The notes under the pieces: generated by a model
The model's input: the letters and a program-made list of their open reading frames with translations, nothing else
Databases searched by the model: none
What the model was told of the DNA's origin: nothing
Shown: piece by piece, positions 9,101 to 15,790 of the stretch
Layout of the letters: the number at the start of each line of letters is the position of its first letter
Position numbering within the stretch: the stretch's first letter is position 1
Assembly (NCBI GenBank): GCA_966211215.1
Contig: CBIHNR010000044.1
Span: 1 to 31,089, forward strand
DNA from: Desertivirga sp966211215
Lineage (GTDB): Bacteria; Bacteroidota; Bacteroidia; Sphingobacteriales; Sphingobacteriaceae
Length of the DNA: 31,089 nt
Reading direction: 5' to 3'
Program-made: the position numbers and the translations under genes

Positions 9101-10302
9101 TTGTAGGAGATAGTTTAAGGCTTAGGCAGATCTTACTGAATCTGGTAAGTAATGCAATGAAATTCACCCATCAGGGCGAGGTATTTTTAAAGGTTGAACT
9201 CGAAGAAAGTAAAGGCGATCAGCTTTCCCTCCGCTTTGAAGTTCGCGATACCGGAATCGGGATACCAGAAGACAAATTATCACGATTGTTTAAAGCTTTT
9301 TCTCAGGTCGATTCATCCACTACGCGTAAATACGGAGGCACAGGATTAGGACTCGCCATCAGCGAAAAGCTGGTAAATCTTATGGGAGGAAAAATAGGGG
9401 TTAGCAGCCAGGAAGACGCAGGAACAACTTTCTATTTTACCTTAAAAACCAAAGTAGCCCAAACTACAATTGTTAACTATGTGAACTTTGGCAAAGAAAC
9501 CGAAGGTAAGTACGTGCTAATTGTTGACGATAATTCGACCAATCTCAGCATATTACAAAGCCAGCTGGAGCAGTGGAAATTGAACGTAACCATAGCCCAT
9601 TCAGGAAAGGAAGCGCTGGAAATTTTAAGAGCAAAGGCTAAGTTCCACCTGGTTATTTCCGACATGCAGATGCCTGAAATGGATGGAGTTGAACTATCTA
9701 CCCAGATAAAAAGCCTTTTCCCTGCCCTACCTATTATTCTTCTAAGTTCCGTGGGGGATGAAAGTAAATCTAAATACCCGCATTTGTTTAATTCGGTAAT
9801 TAACAAACCTGTTAAACAGCAACAATTATACAAAGTTGTACAACTGGAACTGAAGGCAGAGAAGCAAGCAGCTAGAGAAGAAAAAGACAAAGCGGGTATA
9901 CTTTCCGAAAGTTTCGCAATTGCCAATCCTCTAAGCATCTTAATTGCTGAAGACAACCTGATAAATCAAAAGCTAGCCCTTCGGATATTGAACAAACTCG
10001 GATATCAGCCTGAACTGGCCAACAACGGAAAAGAAGCTGTGGCAATGATGCATGAGAAAGCTTATGATGTTATTTTTATGGACATGCTTATGCCTGAGAT
10101 GGACGGACTTGAAGCCACCCGCTCAATTCGCGCCAGTAACTTGGTTCAGCCCCAGATTGTTGCCATGACTGCTAACGCTTTGTCCGAGGATAGAGAAGCC
10201 TGCCTTAAAGCCGGAATGAACGATTATATCAGTAAACCGATTAAACTGGAAGAGTTGATGAATATTTTGAGGAGTACTTCTGCTGTAGCGACAGGTAATT
10301 AG
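6124..10302 (+). CDS. Hybrid histidine kinase with periplasmic Reg_prop propeller and two receiver domains
   Basis: This 1392-residue inner-membrane sensor has a signal peptide (1 to about 27), a large periplasmic region of Reg_prop beta-propeller repeats (motifs such as GFMWFGTRDGLNRYDG and GNLWIGTSSGL, repeated to about residue 690), and a Y_Y_Y domain (about 735-798, LSPGKYVFRVKGSNNDG). A transmembrane segment lies near 810-826, followed by a coiled coil and a HisKA dimerisation domain with His893 in SHEIRTPMNG. The HATPase_c domain has its N box near N1006-N1010 (NLVSN), a G1 box DTGIGIP (1042-1048) and a G2 box GGTGLGL (1071-1077). Receiver 1 has phospho-acceptor Asp1180 (SDMQMPEMDG) and receiver 2 has Asp1320 (MDMLMPEMDG). 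The N-terminal half matches hybrid two-component regulators of polysaccharide loci, but there is no AraC-type DNA-binding domain: the protein ends just after receiver 2. Output must therefore go through a phosphotransfer or response-regulator partner not seen here. The gene is convergent with the GH97 gene. Confidence 0.95.
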   Translation: MKCNSAQLKLLLFFLILIASSLQVHSQSHRLKFKTLSANEGLSQNMIQCILKDKQGFMWFGTRDGLNRYDGYKFTTFRHNSQQASSISNNFINDIIEDRGGNLWIGTSSGLDLFDRGSEKFIHYNPDKLKLIISDLTIDKKGSLWMSTVNSGLLSFNTKTRKFRAYVNDPKNQASLRTDHTTKVCIISDTKIMVLTRLGPDVLDTRSGRFIKFMPDPTDSMSIYKVKIRDALKDSKGNIWFSVPRRGLARYDVATNSFTYIRATKENGIPDNNILSIAEGPDEKLWLGTENKGLCIYDPIKNTSESYQPESFNLASLSHHTVRVVYRDPQNTMWIGTQAGGVNFTAASATKFQHFTFQAGMNGLNHKHVTAFSEDDFGRMWIGTDGGGVNTYDPKTGVFKQLAINLPATNDGISSDYVAGITNLGDGKMAVGYNREGGLYILNYKRNTFTYFPTDLGNGDPKKISGKSLHSILKDKQGDIWIASRGSGVTRLNLSTNTFKKYLNFPSPVNGTIGVINCIYQDRKQRIWAGLQNGLYLYNPDSDSFAIYGHSEKDKYKLSSDDVTCLYEDKFGNFWVGTNAGLNLMDRKSRKFHSFGKINGIKNDWIKGLLEDSDGNLWLSTNGGISKFNQKTKAFENFDLADGLQSREYSLGACCKSAEGIMYFGGINGFNTFHPQRIQYNETPPSVVLTDFLLFNQSVVSTADSPLKSSISQTKEIVLSYEESKFISFEFAALNFIATEKNQYAYKLENFDKDWIYGGSKRFATYTNLSPGKYVFRVKGSNNDGVWNHSGTSVILLIRPPFWMTWWFRGMVVLSLCLAIYLFFHSRTKNLKKQKEELEEQVRIRTNEIAQQAEELQAINEELQAQTEDASNARREAEAANKAKSIFLATMSHEIRTPMNGVIGMASLLAQTPLNPEQDEYVKIITTSGDALLGVINDILDFSKIESGSMEIEQHDFDLRQCVENVLDVFAGKAAQIGIDLIYQLDHRLPSAIVGDSLRLRQILLNLVSNAMKFTHQGEVFLKVELEESKGDQLSLRFEVRDTGIGIPEDKLSRLFKAFSQVDSSTTRKYGGTGLGLAISEKLVNLMGGKIGVSSQEDAGTTFYFTLKTKVAQTTIVNYVNFGKETEGKYVLIVDDNSTNLSILQSQLEQWKLNVTIAHSGKEALEILRAKAKFHLVISDMQMPEMDGVELSTQIKSLFPALPIILLSSVGDESKSKYPHLFNSVINKPVKQQQLYKVVQLELKAEKQAAREEKDKAGILSESFAIANPLSILIAEDNLINQKLALRILNKLGYQPELANNGKEAVAMMHEKAYDVIFMDMLMPEMDGLEATRSIRASNLVQPQIVAMTANALSEDREACLKAGMNDYISKPIKLEELMNILRSTSAVATGN

Positions 10303-10442
10303 AAAGTGCAATCTGATTCACTAATTTAAGGATATCTGACTTCTTTTCGCCTGACTTTTTTTCAGTGTCGAAAGGTCAAAAACGTAGGCTATGCGTGCAC
10401 TGAAGATTGTTATTCATTTAACATTTGGGTTCATCTAGCCTA

Positions 10443-10474
10443 CGCCGGAGCTTGTGAAAAAACAAGCCCCGGCG
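10443..10474. terminator. Bidirectional hairpin between convergent kinase and GH97 genes
   Basis: A 12-bp stem with one A/C mismatch (CGCCGG, A, GCTTGT / ACAAGC, C, CCGGCG) closes a 6-base loop (10456-10461). It lies in the 242-base gap where both genes end, so it can serve both strands. No strong T-run follows on either side. A longer-range inverted repeat (10383-10390 with 10437-10444, CGTAGGCT/AGCCTACG) overlaps its left foot by two bases. Confidence 0.7.
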
Positions 10475-10544
10475 ATATTCTTGCTATCTTACTCACCCTG
10501 ATTCACGTCCATACGAAACAGTTATTAGGTGATGCTTATGTTAT

Positions 10545-12485
10545 CTAATTTGTTAAGATCACTCCTCCGTCCGGCTGAATTTCCACAGTCACGGCTCCGT
10601 TACTTTTGATTGTTTTCTTTTCCATAGCCGGAGTCCTGTCTGGCTTATCGTAGTAGAAAGAACACTGTGACTTGGCAAGCATAGGCAGGTTCAAGTTTAA
10701 TTTCAAAGCCTCTTTGCCCGCGTTTACACCTGTTACAAACCACTTGTCGCCTTTGCGGCGAGCCAGTACACAATATTTTCCGGGATAACCGGCAATGAAA
10801 CGTGTTTCATCCCAGGTGGTTGGCACCTGCTTCATAAAATCGATTTCAAAGGCGGGCACATCCGTTAAATTATTTGGTGTTAATGCGAAGTTCTGTACTG
10901 CAGTTTGAAATAATACGGCTGTGGCGAGCTGAAAAATATCCGTCGTTTTTCGGACAGGCCCTCCATTATTGCCACGATTATGCCTCTTGTTTAGCAAAGT
11001 GCCGCCAAAGTCCATTGCGCCTACTGCATTGCGAATAAATGGGTGAAGCGAAGCATTAAAAGCTTCCTGGTCATTAAAATGCTGGCCAAATACTAAATTC
11101 TCTGAAGCGAGTACCGCCTCGCTGCTTATAAAGTTGGGATACATTCGTTCCCAGCCGCGGGGAAGCGTGCAGCCGTGAAAAATAACCATGAGGCCGTATT
11201 CGTTGGCATCCGACAGAATGTCCTCATACAATTTCATTGTTTCCTGCTTATCTCCACCGAAAAAGTCAACTTTAAGTCCTTTAACTCCCATGGATTTCAG
11301 CCATCTCATTTCCTCTTTGCGGGCAATGGAATTATTCATACGGTGTTTTGGCCCCTGCGGTGCATCGTTCCAATATCCGTTGGAATTATACCACAGAAAC
11401 ACTCCTACACCTTTATCCTGAGCATATTTGAGAAGCGCTGGCATCCGCTCATAGCCTACCTGCTTATCCCACAAAGCATCCATCAAGATATACTCGTAAC
11501 CTAGCTGAGTAGCCAGATCTATATATTTAACCTGATCTGCGTAGTTCATACTATTATCCTGCCACAGTATCCAGCTCCAGGTTGCACGTCCAAATTTATA
11601 ATCGGTAGAAGCCTTGTACAAAGGTTCCACCACATCAAATGGAATGGTGGTTTCAACGATCGGCTTTAAATTATCCCCCACCGTAATAGTTCGCCACGGA
11701 GTTTCTCCAGGCAAAGCAATAACTGGCTCAACGCTTCCTATACCATTATTTTCTCCCTTCTCAGGGAAAGCAATACTATAAACACCATCTTTGCTTGCTT
11801 CACTTAAACGCGAAGCACAATATTGACTGCTAACGCCGGTCTCTGATAGTAGTACCCACCCATCGTTGCCTACATGAAATAAGCCCGGAAAAGTATAACC
11901 CAATCCATATTTAGAAGGACTTGTTAGAGGCGCATTAGCTATATACTCCTCCTCGTAACTAGGCTTGGTATTTTTCCATCCGGTTTTAGCAGGGGCCTGC
12001 GGAGACAGAAATGTAGTGGTTAATGACGGGAAACTAAAGCCTGTAAGCTCCTTTTGAATGATACGTTGTGATGCCTCGCCGATCTGTGGAAATGCATAAC
12101 GAAATGCTATATCATTATTACTCACCCGAAAAATAATCTGCATTTGCTGCTTTTTTAAATTCGTGAATAAGCAGGTAAGCTCGTTAGCCCGATAGTTGAT
12201 TTCAGACTTTTTAATTTTGTTCTGGGTATAAGTTTTATTTAAAACAGAATCCTTTTTACTAATAAAAGTCAGATCCCGACTAAAATCGGCATTATTAGCA
12301 ACAAGGCCGAGAGGAGAATCGCCCAGTAATTGCTTCTGTTTGTAGGTTACTGAGTAAAACAAGGCTCCGTTTTTTAACGAAAGGTTTACTTTTAAAACAC
12401 CATCGGGGCCGGCAACGCTTAGGTTTTGCGCATTAACGATCCCGTAAAAAAACAATGAAGTTAGAATTAAGAAGTATCTGTACAT
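10545..12485 (-). CDS. GH97 glycoside hydrolase, retaining type (alpha-galactosidase-like)
   Basis: This 646-residue secreted enzyme has an N-terminal signal peptide (MYRYFLILTSLFFYGIVNA, then Gln). An N-terminal beta-sandwich follows (about 20-270), then a TIM barrel (RATWSWILWQDNSMNY onward) and a C-terminal beta-domain. In GH97 the inverting SusB enzymes use a Glu base in a HE motif. Here that motif is HG (FHGCTLPRGWERMYPN), and an Asp sits in GLKVDFFGGDKQ (D407), the nucleophile position of the retaining alpha-galactosidase branch. The acid/base aligns with E461 in LASEN, 54 residues later, close to the spacing I recall for the characterised retaining enzyme. The frame is open further to a TTG at 12542, but the signal peptide fixes the ATG at 12485. 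It is expected in the periplasm or outer membrane, removing alpha-galactosyl ends. It stands between the kinase and a pectate lyase, suggesting plant glycan side chains. Confidence 0.93.
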   Translation of the reverse strand: MYRYFLILTSLFFYGIVNAQNLSVAGPDGVLKVNLSLKNGALFYSVTYKQKQLLGDSPLGLVANNADFSRDLTFISKKDSVLNKTYTQNKIKKSEINYRANELTCLFTNLKKQQMQIIFRVSNNDIAFRYAFPQIGEASQRIIQKELTGFSFPSLTTTFLSPQAPAKTGWKNTKPSYEEEYIANAPLTSPSKYGLGYTFPGLFHVGNDGWVLLSETGVSSQYCASRLSEASKDGVYSIAFPEKGENNGIGSVEPVIALPGETPWRTITVGDNLKPIVETTIPFDVVEPLYKASTDYKFGRATWSWILWQDNSMNYADQVKYIDLATQLGYEYILMDALWDKQVGYERMPALLKYAQDKGVGVFLWYNSNGYWNDAPQGPKHRMNNSIARKEEMRWLKSMGVKGLKVDFFGGDKQETMKLYEDILSDANEYGLMVIFHGCTLPRGWERMYPNFISSEAVLASENLVFGQHFNDQEAFNASLHPFIRNAVGAMDFGGTLLNKRHNRGNNGGPVRKTTDIFQLATAVLFQTAVQNFALTPNNLTDVPAFEIDFMKQVPTTWDETRFIAGYPGKYCVLARRKGDKWFVTGVNAGKEALKLNLNLPMLAKSQCSFYYDKPDRTPAMEKKTIKSNGAVTVEIQPDGGVILTN

Positions 12486-12576
12486 GATGACTAGAATAGT
12501 ACTAAAAATAAGTGTGTGGTTTATATTTTTATCCTGTTGCAACCCCCGGTGGAGGAAAGCGGGTTTATAATTCCGA

Positions 12577-12584
12577 CAAAAGTA
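12577..12584 (-). promoter_or_regulatory. Candidate -7 box for the GH97 gene
   Basis: On the minus strand TACTTTTG fits the Bacteroidota -7 consensus TAnnTTTG exactly, about 92 bases before the GH97 start codon. No clear TTTG -33 element was found at the expected distance, so support is moderate to weak. Confidence 0.35.
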
Positions 12585-12900
12585 ACTTCTTAGCCATATA
12601 AATCATAATAGAACTGGATTTCTTTTATCTCGCTGGCGCTTCAACGGTATACTTTAATAAAACTGGTCAGAATGTTTCATTATTCAGGTGTTTTTATCCA
12701 AAACTTCAACCCGATTATAAATAACAAAGTCATCATCTTGATGATAACGCTTTTTAGCCATATTCATATAGTATCAAAAAGCCAAATGGGCAGAATAACG
12801 GCTGGCAAAAAGCTTGACGGATAAAGTTGATTAGAAAGATGCTGAATCATAGGCTTCTATAATTTTTATTAAAAAATTTGTTGCTTAAACAGCTGGTTAT
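12585..12900. other. Intergenic spacer between GH97 and pectate lyase genes
   Basis: No gene was recognised in this AT-rich 316-base stretch. It contains small inverted repeats, for example GCTTTTT (12749-12755) with AAAAAGC (12776-12782) and a short palindrome near 12731-12745. None has an assigned role. Confidence 0.5.
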
Positions 12901-12926
12901 AAAAAGAGGCGGCCTTTGGCCGCCTC
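12901..12926 (-). terminator. Intrinsic terminator of the pectate lyase gene
   Basis: A perfect 9-bp GC-rich stem (GAGGCGGCC / GGCCGCCTC, 12906-12914 and 12918-12926) has a 3-base loop. On the minus strand it is followed at once by five T residues (12901-12905). It lies 54 bases past the pectate lyase stop codon, a textbook rho-independent terminator reading leftward. Confidence 0.88.
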
Positions 12927-12980
12927 CAGACCCCAACTTCAATGAGATACCACTACCATCTCATTATCGTGTCTCGTTTT

Positions 12981-14441
12981 TTATTGAGTTACCGGGCCAG
13001 ATGGCACGGGACTTCCGCTTATCCCATATTCGAAGCAACCCAGGTCAGGAGCTGTTCCGATGAAGGAAAATCCTACATCTTTTCCTTTATCGATTAAATC
13101 GCTTGCTGATACCAAACGTGCAAATGCATTTTGAGGCAAAGTTCCATCTGAATTACGTGGAGCACTAAGGAAATTTTCGTCAAGGCTTGTGAAATCTGCG
13201 GTTGTCACACTGACGCCTATAGGATTAAAGTAATTGTTGCTTGTAGTACATTTTGAGAGATCCAGATTAGAATATTCAGTTGATGAGGCAGCTAAACCAA
13301 TATTATTATACATAACATGGTTGAACCCGGGAACATCCTTGTTTAATTTCGGATCGCGACAAAGCATATTATAATTAGTGGGATTTTTATAAGCTGTGTT
13401 ACCAATCCAGTCTTCACCACCTGTGTGATGATTAGCATAAAAACCTGCCGTTTTATTATAGACAGCAAGGCAATACCGCGCTATGTGCCTGGGAGCAACT
13501 GATGGGAACGATCCCTTGTCTGTGCCATAACCACCAACTTTAAACCCGAGGCCATTTGATAAGCGTTGGAAAGTTGTAGAATAGCCGTTATAAAAAGACC
13601 AGCAATTTTCGATTGTTACAGCTGCATAGGCGCTGATCAAGTCAAATCCGTCGTCACTGTTAAACCATGCACGACAGCCGCGTGCGACGTTACCAGTATA
13701 GCTGGAGGAATTAGGGTGAAATCCAAACCCATCCGTATCGCCGCCTAATCCATCATTGGCAACTGTGTCCCAATTATTATAAGCATCACAATTTAATACC
13801 AAGTTATTGCCTCCCCGGGAAAGGTAAAATCCAATGGCCATACCGTCACGCATTTTCAGATTTTCGTAAACGTTATAGCTTCCGTCGTTTCTAATACACT
13901 CGCTTTGATTGTCCCCGGTCAATGTTGCCTGAACCCCTTTTATGTCAATTCCTTTAATTGTAATATAAGCCCCTACTACATGAATTGCTGTTATTCGTTT
14001 ATTTGCTGGTTTAACATCAGAAAAATCAAATACAGGGTATTCTCCAGGATAATTCATATAACGGATCCGAGCACCAGAAGTACCACTCTTATTTAAATAA
14101 AAGATTCTGGCATAAGTAGTTTCAAGCCGCGCTACATGTGAATTTTGAAACGCATAAGTCCCTCCCCTAAAATAAATGTCATCTCCAGCAACTGCCACGC
14201 TTTGAGCCTTCGTTATGGAAAAAAAAGGCAGTTCAAGAGACCCTGGGTTCGAATCCGAGCCATTTGGAGCCACATAATAGGTGTGTAATGCTGTGGTTTT
14301 AACTTGGTGTTTCGCTCCTGCAAATTCGGACACCCTATTTTCCTGAAAATTGTCTTTTTTTGAACAGCTTGTACTTACAAGCAAAAAAGCAAGGACACAC
14401 TTAGGCAGAAGATAACTCTTCAGTAACTTTTTAGATTTCAT
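12981..14441 (-). CDS. PL9-like pectate lyase lipoprotein (right-handed beta-helix)
   Basis: This 486-residue protein has a lipoprotein signal (hydrophobic core, VSTS then Cys26, followed by SKKD), so it is likely anchored in the outer membrane. After a linker, HTYYVAPNGSDSNPGS (from about 53) opens a right-handed beta-helix. The run GGDTDGFGFHP (D235, D237), then GCRAWFNSDDGFDLI (D263, D264, D267), then LGFKVGG (K301) reproduces the Ca-binding Asp cluster and the catalytic Lys of family PL9 (established for Pel9A; residue matching is mine). The reaction would be beta-elimination of pectic galacturonan; rhamnogalacturonan activity is a possible alternative within the family. The gene has its own promoter-like region and terminator. 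With GH97 on the same strand it forms a small pectin-side-chain set. Confidence 0.88.
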   Translation of the reverse strand: MKSKKLLKSYLLPKCVLAFLLVSTSCSKKDNFQENRVSEFAGAKHQVKTTALHTYYVAPNGSDSNPGSLELPFFSITKAQSVAVAGDDIYFRGGTYAFQNSHVARLETTYARIFYLNKSGTSGARIRYMNYPGEYPVFDFSDVKPANKRITAIHVVGAYITIKGIDIKGVQATLTGDNQSECIRNDGSYNVYENLKMRDGMAIGFYLSRGGNNLVLNCDAYNNWDTVANDGLGGDTDGFGFHPNSSSYTGNVARGCRAWFNSDDGFDLISAYAAVTIENCWSFYNGYSTTFQRLSNGLGFKVGGYGTDKGSFPSVAPRHIARYCLAVYNKTAGFYANHHTGGEDWIGNTAYKNPTNYNMLCRDPKLNKDVPGFNHVMYNNIGLAASSTEYSNLDLSKCTTSNNYFNPIGVSVTTADFTSLDENFLSAPRNSDGTLPQNAFARLVSASDLIDKGKDVGFSFIGTAPDLGCFEYGISGSPVPSGPVTQ

Positions 14442-14509
14442 GTAGTTAATAATTTGGTTAATGCCTACTCTTGAGATTTTCGGCGTTCTCTTGTAGTGGT
14501 TAGTGGTAT

Positions 14510-14542
14510 CAAAACTAGTGCTTTAGAGCTAAAATTTGTCAA
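14510..14542 (-). promoter_or_regulatory. Candidate promoter of the pectate lyase gene
   Basis: On the minus strand a TTG (14540-14542, within GTTGACAAA) is followed after 22 bases by TAGTTTTG (14510-14517), an exact match to the Bacteroidota -7 consensus TAnnTTTG. The spacer is slightly long. The leader before the ATG at 14441 would be roughly 60 bases. Confidence 0.45.
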
Positions 14543-15063
14543 CGTTTGTCCGCGCCTCCACGGATGAAACAAATTAACTTAAAAGAAACACTCCCTATAA
14601 CAAATACCAAACAAAACACTATAAACCAACTGCTTAAACAAAAAAAAACAGTAAATAAAAGGTGCGATTGCAGCAAACATCTTCAATTACAAAAGCACTC
14701 GCCTATGGGAAAATGGGTAGATTTTACTGGATATCAGAAACACCAGTTGTGTAATTTTTATTCCCATAAATATGTGTTCAACTTATAAGAAAATTAAGAA
14801 TTGCTAATAGCTTTAGACGCTATAATAGATAATTAAGAGATCGCCTTAATGCGTCACATTAAAGTTCAATGAGAAGTCAGATTGGAAAACTTAAGATTAC
14901 CCGTTTTTTAATTTAAAAAAGCCCTTCTTATCACTAAAAGAGCTTTTTTAATTGTGTGGCCGTCCATGCCAAGAAAGACTCAACTCTTTTTGTAATACCC
15001 AACTTTGAAAATTTAACAATTGTAAAAGGATGTGCAATATTTTTTTTACATTAGATTATAACA
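14543..15063. other. Long intergenic region upstream of the sigma factor
   Basis: This is non-coding, as far as can be seen, between the divergent pectate lyase and sigma factor genes. An open frame at 14546-14788 is A/K/N/Q-rich low-complexity sequence and is not accepted as a gene. The only clear structure is the A/T-flanked hairpin at 14913-14951, listed separately. Confidence 0.5.
14913..14951. terminator. Orphan terminator-like hairpin
   Basis: A 10-bp perfect stem (TTAAAAAAGC / GCTTTTTTAA) surrounds a 19-base loop. The A-run in front and T-run behind are typical of bidirectional terminators, yet no annotated gene ends here. It may end a small RNA from the region upstream, or shield the sigma factor gene. 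Confidence 0.4.
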
Positions 15064-15071
15064 TAACTTTA
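15064..15071 (+). promoter_or_regulatory. Weak candidate -7 box for the sigma factor gene
   Basis: TAACTTTA matches TAnnTTTG at seven of eight positions and lies 29 bases before the TTG start. A T-rich tract (15041-15047) stands where a -33 element would be. A second near match (TACACTTG, 15091-15098) is too close to the start to fit well. Confidence 0.25.
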
Positions 15072-15100
15072 GCGCCAATTATTATTATAATACACTTGTT

Positions 15101-15709
15101 TTGCAGGTAAAGCCATTATATAATCACGAAGATATTCGTGCCAAAGTAGCGCTTGGCGACCAGCAGGCTTTTGCATTATTTTTTAACTATCATTGGCCAC
15201 AGGTTTATTCTACGGGTTTAAGGCTAACCAAATCGCCTGAAAAAGCCCAGGACCTTACGCAAGAAATTTTTATTAAGCTTTGGGAAAGAAGAGATAGGCT
15301 AACAGAAGTAAAAGATGAAGATGCCTATGTTTATATTTTATCCCGCAACGTCATTTTTGATTTTCTGCGAAAAAAGGTTTTCAATACCGAGAATATCGAA
15401 ATCCTGATTGATTATTTTGCCGATAGCTCAATTAGCCCCCAGGAAAGGCTGGAATATAACGAGCTGGAAAGCACCCTTAAGTCTGCCATTGACCAACTAC
15501 CCGGAAAAGTGAAAGATGTGTTTATGTTGAGCCGGATTGACGGCTTAACCCATGAACAGATCGCAAAAGAACTAAACATATCAGTAACATCATCTAAAAC
15601 GTATATTGTGAGAGCATTGCAGGATATCCGCAAATACATGGCCTCACATCAGGACAATTCTGCTATCATTTTCGCCGCCGGAGCAATTTTGTACGGCATA
15701 TCAAAATAA
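15101..15709 (+). CDS. FecI-like ECF RNA polymerase sigma factor
   Basis: This 202-residue protein has sigma70 region 2 (FNYHWPQVYSTGLRLTKSPE and DLTQEIFIKLWERRDRL, residues about 28-69) and region 4 (QLPGKVKDVFMLSRIDGLTH then EQIAKELNISVTSSKTYI, about 131-170), the usual layout of Bacteroidota ECF factors. The N-terminal pattern LYNHEDIRAKVALGDQQAF matches the start of this family. There is no ATG anywhere upstream of region 2 in frame, so TTG at 15101 is the only sensible start. The role is to direct RNA polymerase to the downstream polysaccharide locus once released from FecR. The next gene begins 81 bases later, after a pyrimidine-rich spacer. A short hydrophobic C-terminal tail (SAIIFAAGAILYGISK) is seen. 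Confidence 0.92.
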   Translation: MQVKPLYNHEDIRAKVALGDQQAFALFFNYHWPQVYSTGLRLTKSPEKAQDLTQEIFIKLWERRDRLTEVKDEDAYVYILSRNVIFDFLRKKVFNTENIEILIDYFADSSISPQERLEYNELESTLKSAIDQLPGKVKDVFMLSRIDGLTHEQIAKELNISVTSSKTYIVRALQDIRKYMASHQDNSAIIFAAGAILYGISK

Positions 15710-15790
15710 AAAGTATTTTTTTTGTCTTACCCCTCTCCTTCTTTCCGTCTTTAGTGTCAGAATCTCCTCTTTAATTATATCCGAGAGGAA

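Noticed and set aside
10200..10443. AraC-type DNA-binding domain after the kinase
   Set aside because: The frame stops at 10302, directly after receiver 2, and no helix-turn-helix coding was seen before the terminator.
12486..12542. TTG start for GH97 adding 19 residues
   Set aside because: The extension would precede a complete, ordinary signal peptide that begins with ATG at 12485.
12585..12720. Possible second gene relic on the minus strand (short readable peptide near 12621-12660)
   Set aside because: Too short and closed by stops on both sides; no recognisable family motif.
12878..13063. Small plus-strand ORF
   Set aside because: It runs through the perfect terminator hairpin and the 3' end of the pectate lyase gene on the other strand.
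14546..14788. 80-codon plus-strand ORF upstream of the sigma factor
   Set aside because: Low-complexity K/Q/N-rich translation, no motif, lies over the pectate lyase promoter region.
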